64,000 bases of DNA from Catalinimonas alkaloidigena (GTDB lineage Bacteria; Bacteroidota; Bacteroidia; Cytophagales; Cyclobacteriaceae). Shown here piece after piece: positions 17,277 to 24,697 of this stretch. Below the pieces are notes generated by a model. The model was not told the DNA's origin and searched no databases. It was given only the letters and a program-made list of their open reading frames with translations. The translations under genes were made by a program, and so were the position numbers. The DNA lies in NCBI RefSeq assembly GCF_029504655.1, contig NZ_JAQFIL010000001.1, positions 1,369,001-1,433,000 on the forward strand, read 5' to 3'. Within the stretch, counting starts at the first letter, position 1. Each line of letters begins with the position of its first letter.

Positions 17277-18973
17277 GCACCATAGACTGGATTATTCTTT
17301 TCGGTACATTAATGTTTATTGTAGGTTATGGTGTTTATAAAACGCGTGGTAGTAAAGACATTGAAGGCTACCTGAAAGGTGGAAATAGCATGAAGTGGTG
17401 GACTGTAGGGCTTTCAGTCATGGCTACCCAGGCCAGTGCGATCACTTTCCTTTCCACCCCAGGTCAGGCATTTGAAGATGGAATGCGTTTTATCCAGTTT
17501 TATTTTGGCTTGCCCATCGCCATGATTATCATCTCGGTCACCTTCATTCCTATTTACTATAGACTGAAGGTATATACCGCCTACGAATACCTGGAGAGCC
17601 GATTTGACCTCAAAACACGCACTCTGGCAGCGATACTTTTTTTGATACAAAGGGGGCTTGCCGCCGGAATTACCATTTATGCTCCAGCCATCATTCTTTC
17701 TACTATACTTAACTGGAACCTGAACCTTACCATTATCATCATTGGCACGCTGGTCATTATCTATACTGTGAGCGGTGGTACAAAAGCAGTGAGCCAGACC
17801 CAGAAGCAGCAAATGGCCGTGATGCTGGGAGGGATGATCATTGCCGCCTTTGTGATCATTGATCTGTTGCCTGAAGATGTTTCCTTTGGAAATGCCATGG
17901 ATGTAGCCGGTAATATGGGACGTTTTAATGTAATTACTTTTGACCTGGATTTTTCTAACCGCTATAATGTATGGTCAGGCTTGACCGGAGGTATGTTTCT
18001 GGCGCTATCCTACTTTGGTACTGATCAGTCGCAGGTACAGCGCTATCTTTCCAGTAAGTCGGTAGCACAAAGCCGCCTGGGCTTGCTGATGAATGGGCTT
18101 TTGAAAGTGCCGATGCAATTTTTAATCCTATTCGTTGGCGTTCTTGTTTTTGTATTCTACCAGTTTTACCAGCCACCGGTATTCTTCAATGAGGCAGTAA
18201 GCCAGCAGATAGTTCAAAGTGAGTATGCTGATGACTGGAAGGAACTGGAAGAAAAACATAGTGCTACATTTGAGCAAAAGCGAGAAGAGATCAACGGCTT
18301 CCTGCAGGCTTCAGAAGCGAATGATGAAGCAAAGATGACTACAAGCAAGGACGCTGTAAATCAGCTTACTGAAGAACAAGCCGAGATACAAAATGAGGTC
18401 AAACAACTGGTAAATCTGGCTTTGCCCTTAGCTGAAACAAAAGATACCGACTATGTATTTATCAGTTTTATTATGAATCACTTTCCTACCGGATTGATAG
18501 GCTTGTTGCTGGCGGTTATCTTTTCAGCAGCCATGTCTTCTACCGCTTCCGAACTCAATGCTTTAGGTTCTACCAGTGTAGTGGATTTGTACAAAAGGTC
18601 ATTTAAAAAAGAAGGATCACCGCGCCATTATCTCAATGCTTCGCGCCTTTTTACCTTGGCGTGGGGTATTCTCGCCATCATTTTCGCCGCTTTTGCCTCG
18701 CTCGCTGATAATCTGATTGAGTTTGTCAACATCGTTGGCTCCATCTTTTATGGTACAATACTGGGGATCTTTTTAGTGGCGTTTTATATCAAATATATCC
18801 AGTCTAATGCGGTATTTATTGCTGCCTGCATAGCCGAAGCTACAGTGATGTACCTTTTCTTCACCACAGAAATAGGCTTTCTCTGGTTCAATGTCATCGG
18901 TTGTGCGTTGGTAGTGTCTATTGCCCTATTCATACAACTAATGATCGGTAAACCAAAAGCTGCTCAAAATTAG
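17273..18973 (+). CDS. Sodium:solute symporter (SSS family)
   Basis: A 566-residue inner-membrane permease of the SSS/SLC5 family, which imports a sugar, vitamin, amino acid or similar solute with sodium. It has about 13 helices with the family's early G-G-N-S-M-K-W-W-T-V-G-L-S segment and A-T-Q-A-S-A-I-T-F-L-S-T-P-G. The ATG at 17273 was chosen because the usual D-W-I-I-L-F-G first helix follows directly and it overlaps the small-subunit stop. A charged, coiled-coil-like insertion of about 75 residues (313-388) interrupts the membrane domain. Substrate unknown. Its 3' end overlaps the convergent DUF3667 gene by 4 bases. Confidence 0.92.
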   Translation: MSTIDWIILFGTLMFIVGYGVYKTRGSKDIEGYLKGGNSMKWWTVGLSVMATQASAITFLSTPGQAFEDGMRFIQFYFGLPIAMIIISVTFIPIYYRLKVYTAYEYLESRFDLKTRTLAAILFLIQRGLAAGITIYAPAIILSTILNWNLNLTIIIIGTLVIIYTVSGGTKAVSQTQKQQMAVMLGGMIIAAFVIIDLLPEDVSFGNAMDVAGNMGRFNVITFDLDFSNRYNVWSGLTGGMFLALSYFGTDQSQVQRYLSSKSVAQSRLGLLMNGLLKVPMQFLILFVGVLVFVFYQFYQPPVFFNEAVSQQIVQSEYADDWKELEEKHSATFEQKREEINGFLQASEANDEAKMTTSKDAVNQLTEEQAEIQNEVKQLVNLALPLAETKDTDYVFISFIMNHFPTGLIGLLLAVIFSAAMSSTASELNALGSTSVVDLYKRSFKKEGSPRHYLNASRLFTLAWGILAIIFAAFASLADNLIEFVNIVGSIFYGTILGIFLVAFYIKYIQSNAVFIAACIAEATVMYLFFTTEIGFLWFNVIGCALVVSIALFIQLMIGKPKAAQN

Positions 18974-19938
18974 AAAATTAAAAAGGAGATAAAGGTTTCT
19001 GATAAACCAAACACTAACAATACAAATGCATATATATTTCCTAAAATAAATATTTTGACCAGTGTCTTGAGCCCTCCTTGTTGGTATACCTTTTGAAAAG
19101 AAATAAAAATATAAATGGTAATCAATGCCTGAAGCGCCAGGTACACCCATACTCCGCTCATAATGCCCCCAACATCTACCAGTAGATTGATGAGCAGAAG
19201 TACACTTGTCAGAAAAAAAGCAAACGAATGTAGGTGAATACCATGAATCAGGTGGTTCATATATAGGTGTTTGTGCCTGAAATAGAGAAGCTTGAGTATG
19301 AAAGCAAAGAGAGGCAAGAGCATAAACATCATGATTGGGGCATTCTGCATGACATAGGCAACAAATACCTCAAAATCCTGGCGAACTACCTTGCGCAACT
19401 GCCTGAACGCTAGACTTCCAAAATAAGAATCCAATCTGACATTGATCTCACCAAAAGATCGTAATGAATCCAGGGCTTCGTAGTCTGATAAAGTCTCATC
19501 TTCCAGTATAGAGCCCATAATTTCCCACTGATTGATGACGACTGAATCAAGCGGGTTAGAAAGGGAGTCTTGCAGTAAAGCTACATTTGTATCCTTACTA
19601 CTTTCTTCGGGAACTATATTATCGGTTAACCACAGCGTACTGAGAAAAAAGAAAACTACACTAATGATGATGTACAGCCGCAGAGGGTGTACATAACTGA
19701 CTCTTTTGCCTTCGTTGAAACGTAGCGTAAGAAAGCCCGGTGCTATGACGAAGGGTTTGATACTTCGGGCAAAATTGGTATCAAATGAGAAATAGTTGAT
19801 GAAAAACTCTTTCACCAGCGTTCCAAATGATACGTTCTGGTCATTATTCTCCTGTCCGCAGCGAGGGCAGTAATGATAAATTTCATTGAGTGATAGCCCA
19901 CAGTTGAGGCAATCTTTCGTTTTTCTACGGATTCGCAT
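18970..19938 (-). CDS. DUF3667 membrane protein with N-terminal zinc ribbon
   Basis: 322 residues. The N-terminus has C-L-N-C-G (10-14) and C-P-R-C-G-Q, a CxxC...CxxC zinc ribbon, then a soluble stretch and about five membrane helices (H-P-L-R-L-Y-I-I-I-S-V-V-F-F-F is the first). This is the DUF3667 layout, widespread in Bacteroidota and of unknown function. The first helices are split by an acidic loop (about 105-175). A monocistronic unit, convergent with the symporter. Confidence 0.85.
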   Translation of the reverse strand: MRIRRKTKDCLNCGLSLNEIYHYCPRCGQENNDQNVSFGTLVKEFFINYFSFDTNFARSIKPFVIAPGFLTLRFNEGKRVSYVHPLRLYIIISVVFFFLSTLWLTDNIVPEESSKDTNVALLQDSLSNPLDSVVINQWEIMGSILEDETLSDYEALDSLRSFGEINVRLDSYFGSLAFRQLRKVVRQDFEVFVAYVMQNAPIMMFMLLPLFAFILKLLYFRHKHLYMNHLIHGIHLHSFAFFLTSVLLLINLLVDVGGIMSGVWVYLALQALITIYIFISFQKVYQQGGLKTLVKIFILGNIYAFVLLVFGLSETFISFLIF

Positions 19939-19992
19939 ACTTTAAAATCAAAAGGATGGCAATTCTGATCCTCCCTTAACAGCTAGCTTTGG

Positions 19993-20625
19993 TCATTCCT
20001 CAAGATCATCCACCTCAATAGTTTCCAGAATATCTGCCAGGTCATCAAAATCCTTGTAACCGGGTTTGATTTCGTCTCCTCCTTTCAGGGCTATTCCTTT
20101 GAGAGGGTGATTTTCAATGGTTTCCAGCACATTTTCCTGACTGAGTCCAAAGCCCAGCAGGATGGGATATTTACCAGCAAGCTTCAATACTTTTTCTAAG
20201 GCTTGGGGATCCGGATTTTCCTCTGAGTTTTCAAGGAGGAAATAAGTAACATCCGGGGCTGTGTTTTCCAGTAGTTGTTCCAGAGACGCTACCTCCTGGC
20301 TTTCCAGGTCAATTTTCAGAATGATAGGTACTTGTAGTAAATTCAAAGAAGGTAAAAACTCAGGCCGCGTAATCTGCAGATAATCCACTTGCGGGTATTG
20401 CTGCAGAATCTCTCTGATTTGCTCGGGTTCGCTTTCGTCAAACTCAGCTGCGAAAGCCACACCTGAAATCCATTCGGCAATGGCTGTATACTTGTCAGGA
20501 CCCATAAAATTTGGATCCTGAGGTTCAAAGCTAAAGCCTAGTATATCTACTATCATCCCAGCGCAATAGCGGGCATCACTCAAATTATTGATTCCACCTA
20601 TTTTTACGAATGTTTTTAAAGCCAT
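19993..20625 (-). CDS. TrpF-like (phosphoribosylanthranilate isomerase fold) protein lacking the catalytic Cys
   Basis: A 210-residue TIM barrel with the TrpF outline: V-K-I-x-G-I at the N-terminus, I-L-G-F-S-F-E-P in strand 2, and G-F-G-L-S-x-E-N-V followed by G-G-D-E-I-K-P-G-Y-K-D at the end. True TrpF has K-I-C-G with a catalytic Cys. Here it is K-I-G-G (Gly10). The S-P-R phosphate/substrate loop is D-P-N, and the usual general-acid Asp region reads F-L-L-E-N. No other trp genes are near. It has probably been recruited for another role, so the name PRA isomerase would mislead. It is divergent from the thioredoxin gene. Confidence 0.72.
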   Translation of the reverse strand: MALKTFVKIGGINNLSDARYCAGMIVDILGFSFEPQDPNFMGPDKYTAIAEWISGVAFAAEFDESEPEQIREILQQYPQVDYLQITRPEFLPSLNLLQVPIILKIDLESQEVASLEQLLENTAPDVTYFLLENSEENPDPQALEKVLKLAGKYPILLGFGLSQENVLETIENHPLKGIALKGGDEIKPGYKDFDDLADILETIEVDDLEE

Positions 20626-20742
20626 AGTAATTTTATTGATTCAAATAAGAAAAATTCTTAAACAATAAACTTTTTTATATCGTTTCTCGTAACTAGAAAG
20701 CAATTTTATATTAGGTAAATTAAAAAAAACAAATCTAACAGA

Positions 20743-21060
20743 ATGGCTGTAGAACTTATAGAAGATTCAGAATTTCAGGAAAAATTGAAGCAGCAGAATA
20801 AAGTAATTGTAAAATATTATGCGGACTGGTGCGGTAGCTGTAGGTTATTCAAGCCCAAATACAGGCGTTTGTCTGAAGATCAGCGTTTTGATGATGTGAC
20901 TTTTCTGGATGTAAATGCAGAAAAGAACCCTGAAGCCAGAAAAGCGGCAGGCGTCACTAATCTGCCTTTTTTCGCAGTTTTTAAAAATGGTGAACTACTG
21001 GATTCGGTAGCTTCCAGTAAAGAAGAAGCCGTTGTAGAACTCATTGAAAAGTTAAACTAG
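20743..21060 (+). CDS. Thioredoxin family protein (CGSC active site)
   Basis: A 105-residue single-domain thioredoxin with no signal peptide, so cytoplasmic. The active site is W29-C30-G-S-C33 instead of the usual W-C-G-P-C. The cis-proline loop (T-N-L-P-F-F) and C-terminal G-E-L-L-D-S-V are present. The Ser for Pro change usually makes a thioredoxin more oxidising. It is followed after 19 bases by a small DUF6952-like gene, and the two form a pair common in Bacteroidota that may work on the same targets. Confidence 0.9.
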   Translation: MAVELIEDSEFQEKLKQQNKVIVKYYADWCGSCRLFKPKYRRLSEDQRFDDVTFLDVNAEKNPEARKAAGVTNLPFFAVFKNGELLDSVASSKEEAVVELIEKLN

Positions 21061-21079
21061 AAAAAGCTGATTAAATATT

Positions 21080-21322
21080 ATGAAAATAGCTGTTGTCAAG
21101 AAGTTAGTAGAAAATCAATCCCTGGAAGACTTAATATCGGCAGAGGAAGCATTAGTTGAAGAGCAGCCTTTACCCATTGAGGTAAATGGAGAAGATGAAG
21201 GAGAGAAACTGACACATATTCTGGCTGCCATCTTTATCCTTGAAAGAATGAAAGACGAAGGCGTTGATTTTAAATCCGCACTTAGAGAATATACCAGAAG
21301 AGTTAGAGAATCTATTAGTTGA
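21080..21322 (+). CDS. DUF6952-like small protein
   Basis: 80 residues, acidic, mostly helical, with N-terminal M-K-I-A-V-V-K-K-L-V and C-terminal R-R-V-R-E-S-I-S. This fits the small DUF6952-type proteins that follow a thioredoxin gene in many Bacteroidota. No catalytic motif is visible. A strong terminator follows, so the thioredoxin pair forms its own transcription unit. Family assignment is from memory of the pattern. Confidence 0.7.
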   Translation: MKIAVVKKLVENQSLEDLISAEEALVEEQPLPIEVNGEDEGEKLTHILAAIFILERMKDEGVDFKSALREYTRRVRESIS

Positions 21323-21349
21323 TGTACTGATGGTTCTCATCAAATGCAT

Positions 21350-21378
21350 ATAACGGGCTTATGGTCCGTTATTTTTTT
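21350..21378 (+). terminator. Rho-independent terminator after the thioredoxin pair
   Basis: ATAACGGGC (21350-21358) pairs with GTCCGTTAT (21364-21372) over 9 bp with one G-U, with a 5-base loop and a run of T from 21372. It lies 27 bases after the DUF6952-like stop. Confidence 0.85.
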
Positions 21379-21472
21379 GTCTTTTTATCACATTGAGGCG
21401 CATTCCCTAAAATATTTGCTGGAATGTCAGGTTACTACTGTAAATTGGCAGCAACAATAATTCAATTTTACA

Positions 21473-22201
21473 TTGCGAGTTTTCAGCCCTATCGTCCTTA
21501 TTATCATAGCTTTTGTAAGCCTGTCAGCATGCGAGAGCGAGACTATCCCTCCCCAACAAAGCCGTTTGGGCATTGATTATTTTCCTTTGGAAGTAGGTAG
21601 ATACTCCATTTACAAGGTGGAGGATATAGCATATACCCTGGTAGCTGAACCTGATACACAGCAGTACCTACTCAAAGAAGTTGTGGCTGACTCTTTTCCC
21701 GGGCAGGGGGGCGAAACTATCTATAGACTGGAGCGTTTTACCAGTACCACTGATTCAGGTTTCTGGGAACTGGACTCCGTTTGGACCGCCAGGAAAAGTA
21801 CGCAGCGAATTGTGGTAGTAGAAAATAATGTTCCCCGGATTAAGATTGTCTTTCCAGCTAGCTTTGGACAGCGCTGGGATGCTAATGCGCTGAACAGTCG
21901 TGAGGAAACAGCATACGAACTAAGGAACACAAGTCAGACGTTACTAGATGAGGTAGATAGTCCGCTAGACAGTCTGATGTTGGAAAATATGCTTACTGTT
22001 GTCCAGGCACAAAGCCAGGATACTATTATTAACAGGATTGAAGCATCGGAAACATATGCGGAAAATCTGGGGCTCTTTTATAAAAAATCGCTTAGATTAC
22101 ATTACTGTGCCAGTGAACCAGAATGTATAGGTTTGGGGATACTGGAATCAGGGCGTATCTACCGACAAACCTTAATTGCTTACGGTCATGAAAATAACTA
22201 G
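21473..22201 (+). CDS. Hypothetical lipoprotein
   Basis: A 242-residue lipoprotein of unknown function. The start is TTG at 21473: it gives a complete signal peptide (R-V-F-S-P-I-V-L-I-I-I-A-F) with lipobox L-S-A-C at residues 17-20, and no in-frame ATG upstream does. The body begins D-Y-F-P-L-x-V-G-R-Y and looks like an all-beta domain, as in many unnamed Cytophagales lipoproteins that contain F-P-L-x-x-G. The 3' end overlaps the secreted subtilase by 14 bases, so the two are probably made together. Confidence 0.72.
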   Translation: MRVFSPIVLIIIAFVSLSACESETIPPQQSRLGIDYFPLEVGRYSIYKVEDIAYTLVAEPDTQQYLLKEVVADSFPGQGGETIYRLERFTSTTDSGFWELDSVWTARKSTQRIVVVENNVPRIKIVFPASFGQRWDANALNSREETAYELRNTSQTLLDEVDSPLDSLMLENMLTVVQAQSQDTIINRIEASETYAENLGLFYKKSLRLHYCASEPECIGLGILESGRIYRQTLIAYGHENN

Positions 22202-23888
22202 ACAGCCCGCTCGGACTTCACGCTTGATAAACCATAGCTCACTTGCTCTTCTCAGATTATTTTCAACCCTCCTTATAATGCTATGTTGTGGAAGCTGGGT
22301 GCTGGCCCAGGAAAGCCAATATGTAGTGTTCTTTTCTGATAAAGATACCCTTGCCTATGATTTGGATCGCCCTGAAGAATATTTATCCGTTCGTGCGATA
22401 GAAAGACGTTACAAGCAGAATATTCCTGTTACATATTCTGATTTTCCGGTAAAAGAGGATTATCTGAAACAGCTAAGAGAGCTGGGAGCTGAGGTATATT
22501 ACAAAACCCGTTGGTTCAATGGAGCACTCATAGAAGCCACGCCTGAAGAATTAGAGAGCATTCTGGCTGAGAATTTTATTGTGGGTTCCGAACTGGTAAA
22601 GCCCAGAGGCAGGGGGGAACGTAGAAAATCAGGCTCATCAACCGGAAAGTCCAGAAGAACAAGAAAGCAGGAAGAACCTCTTGAACAACTGCTCAATATG
22701 GAGCAAAACGATATGTTGGGCATAGATGAAATGCATGAAGACGGCTTTAATGGTGAAGGTATGTTAATAGCAGTTTTTGATGGGGGCTTCAGAGGCGTTG
22801 ATACGGTTGCTTACTTTCAGCACATCTATGAGGATGACCGTATGCTGCCCGGTTATGATTTTGTAGGCAATAGCCCTGATGTCTATCAGTACGGCCAGCA
22901 TGGTACTGAAGCACTATCCTGCATTGGGGCATATTTGCCGGGTGTGCTGGAAGCAGGTGCATATGGCGCTGACTATATGCTTTGTGTGACAGAAGAGGTA
23001 AGTTCAGAATACAGAATTGAGGAATACAATTGGTTATTTGCTGCTGAATATGCCGATAGTACAGGTGCCGACATTATCAGTACATCACTGGGCTATACCA
23101 CTTTTAATGATTCCGCTATGGATTATAGCTATGAAGACCTGGATGGTCAAAGTGCAGTGATTACCCGTGCAGTGGATGCAGCTACTGACAGAGGGATTAT
23201 ATGTGTAGTAAGTGCTGGAAACGAAGGCTCGGGCAGTTGGCATTATGTATCTCCTCCTGCTGATGCCCAGGACATCCTGGCGGTAGGGGCGGTAAGCCGT
23301 ACTCGTGATAAAGTATCATTCAGTTCTTATGGACCTTCTGTAGATGGCAGAGTTAAGCCCGATGTATCTGCTTTAGGCTTACAAACGGTGGTTGTTGACG
23401 CTTCCGGCAATGTAGTAACTTCTAACGGAACCTCTTTCGCCGCACCTTTGATTGCTGGATTTGTTGCAGGCGTATGGCAGGCTATTCCTCATGCTACCAA
23501 TGTTGAAATCATAGAAAAGATTCGTTTTTCTGGTGATATGTCCCTCACCCCGAACAATGAAACAGGCTATGGTATTCCTGATTACAATAGGCTGATGGAT
23601 AATTACCTGACTCCTATAGAGGACATGCCGCAAAAGCATTATTATAAAGTGTATCCCAATCCGGTAGAAGATAGTGATCTGATCATTGAGCCTTCTAATG
23701 GAAATTTTGAAGGGACATTGCACATCAATTTATACAGTCCTGAAGGTAAACTTATGCTTGAGAAAAATGTAGATGAATTCAAACGCAATTCACTCACTTT
23801 GGACATGGATGGCCTTTCTCAGGGTGTTTACATTATGCATATTTTGTCAGCTTCGGTTTCTGATACGCTTAAAATTGTTAAGTTTTAA
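22188..23888 (+). CDS. Secreted S8 family serine peptidase with T9SS sorting domain
   Basis: A 566-residue subtilase. A signal peptide ends near V-L-A-Q-E. The catalytic triad is visible: Asp198 (V-F-D-G-G), His238 (G-Q-H-G-T) and Ser416 (N-G-T-S-F-A-A-P). The C-terminal 80 residues (Y-K-V-Y-P-N-P-V onward, ending S-D-T-L-K-I-V-K-F) are a type A T9SS sorting domain, so the protease is exported through the outer membrane and anchored or released. A basic Arg/Lys/Ser-rich linker (about 135-160) follows a short propeptide-like region. The ATG at 22188 lies inside the end of the lipoprotein gene. Confidence 0.93.
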   Translation: MKITRQPARTSRLINHSSLALLRLFSTLLIMLCCGSWVLAQESQYVVFFSDKDTLAYDLDRPEEYLSVRAIERRYKQNIPVTYSDFPVKEDYLKQLRELGAEVYYKTRWFNGALIEATPEELESILAENFIVGSELVKPRGRGERRKSGSSTGKSRRTRKQEEPLEQLLNMEQNDMLGIDEMHEDGFNGEGMLIAVFDGGFRGVDTVAYFQHIYEDDRMLPGYDFVGNSPDVYQYGQHGTEALSCIGAYLPGVLEAGAYGADYMLCVTEEVSSEYRIEEYNWLFAAEYADSTGADIISTSLGYTTFNDSAMDYSYEDLDGQSAVITRAVDAATDRGIICVVSAGNEGSGSWHYVSPPADAQDILAVGAVSRTRDKVSFSSYGPSVDGRVKPDVSALGLQTVVVDASGNVVTSNGTSFAAPLIAGFVAGVWQAIPHATNVEIIEKIRFSGDMSLTPNNETGYGIPDYNRLMDNYLTPIEDMPQKHYYKVYPNPVEDSDLIIEPSNGNFEGTLHINLYSPEGKLMLEKNVDEFKRNSLTLDMDGLSQGVYIMHILSASVSDTLKIVKF

Positions 23889-23990
23889 ATAGCTTTTTCA
23901 GTTGCGCTAAGGGCTGTCGTATTGAATATGCATTGTATCATGCGATGGAAAAAATAAGCTATTTTAATTCTATCTCTTATTTATCCGACC

Positions 23991-23998
23991 TAGCTTTG
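23991..23998 (+). promoter_or_regulatory. Candidate -7 box for rpe
   Basis: TAGCTTTG matches the Bacteroidota -7 consensus TAnnTTTG and stands 17 bases before the rpe ATG. A clear -33 TTTG is not visible; a T-rich stretch lies about 20 bases upstream. Confidence 0.4.
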
Positions 23999-24015
23999 TA
24001 GCAAAGCAAATCATC

Positions 24016-24690
24016 ATGAAAGATACCGCAATAGCTCCTTCTGTATTAGCCGCTGATTTTGCCAACCTTCAGCGAGATATAGAGATGCTGAATGAAAGTG
24101 AAGCCGACTGGATTCATGTGGATATCATGGACGGAATCTTTGTGCCGAACATTTCATTCGGCATACCCGTTTGTCAGGCGATACAAAAACACGCGAAGAA
24201 ACCGCTGGACGTGCATCTGATGATCAAAAGTCCCGATGACTTTCTGGAAGCATTCAAAGATGCCGGAGCAGACCGTCTTACTGTGCATTATGAAACGCTA
24301 AGCCATTTGCACCGTACAATAGGCAAGATCAAAGAACTGGGCTGTAAAGCCGGAGTAGCTTTGAATCCTCATACACCGGTAAGTGGGTTAGAAGATATCA
24401 TACACGAATTAGATCTGGTGCTAATCATGTCGGTAAATCCGGGTTTTGGAGGGCAGCAATTTATTGAACACACCTACAGCAAAATACTAAAGCTAAAAAA
24501 ATTAGCTGAGGAGACGCAGGCTGACATCTGGATAGAAATAGACGGGGGAGTAACTGATCAGAATGCAAGTGCTTTGGTAAAAGCAGGAGCTAATGCGCTG
24601 GTGGCAGGAAGCTTTGTCTTTAAATCTCCTGAACCACTTTCAACTATTTCTGGCTTAAAAAAAATGACTGCCAGCAAGCAAAGAAATTAG
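24016..24690 (+). CDS. rpe: Ribulose-phosphate 3-epimerase
   Basis: A 224-residue cytoplasmic TIM-barrel enzyme that interconverts ribulose 5-phosphate and xylulose 5-phosphate in the pentose phosphate pathway. The hallmark motifs are all present: A-P-S-V-L-A-A-D-F at the N-terminus, H-V-D-I-M-D-G-x-F-V-P-N (metal His and Asp), D-V-H-L-M-I, M-S-V-N-P-G-F-G-G-Q and E-I-D-G-G-V with the second catalytic Asp. Length is normal. A TonB-receptor gene starts 8 bases later; this close spacing suggests shared transcription but no functional link is known. Confidence 0.97.
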   Translation: MKDTAIAPSVLAADFANLQRDIEMLNESEADWIHVDIMDGIFVPNISFGIPVCQAIQKHAKKPLDVHLMIKSPDDFLEAFKDAGADRLTVHYETLSHLHRTIGKIKELGCKAGVALNPHTPVSGLEDIIHELDLVLIMSVNPGFGGQQFIEHTYSKILKLKKLAEETQADIWIEIDGGVTDQNASALVKAGANALVAGSFVFKSPEPLSTISGLKKMTASKQRN

Positions 24691-24697
24691 CATAGAG

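Noticed and set aside
20743..21322. Tryptophan biosynthesis cluster based on the TrpF-like neighbour
   Set aside because: No other trp gene is present and the TrpF-like protein lacks catalytic residues.
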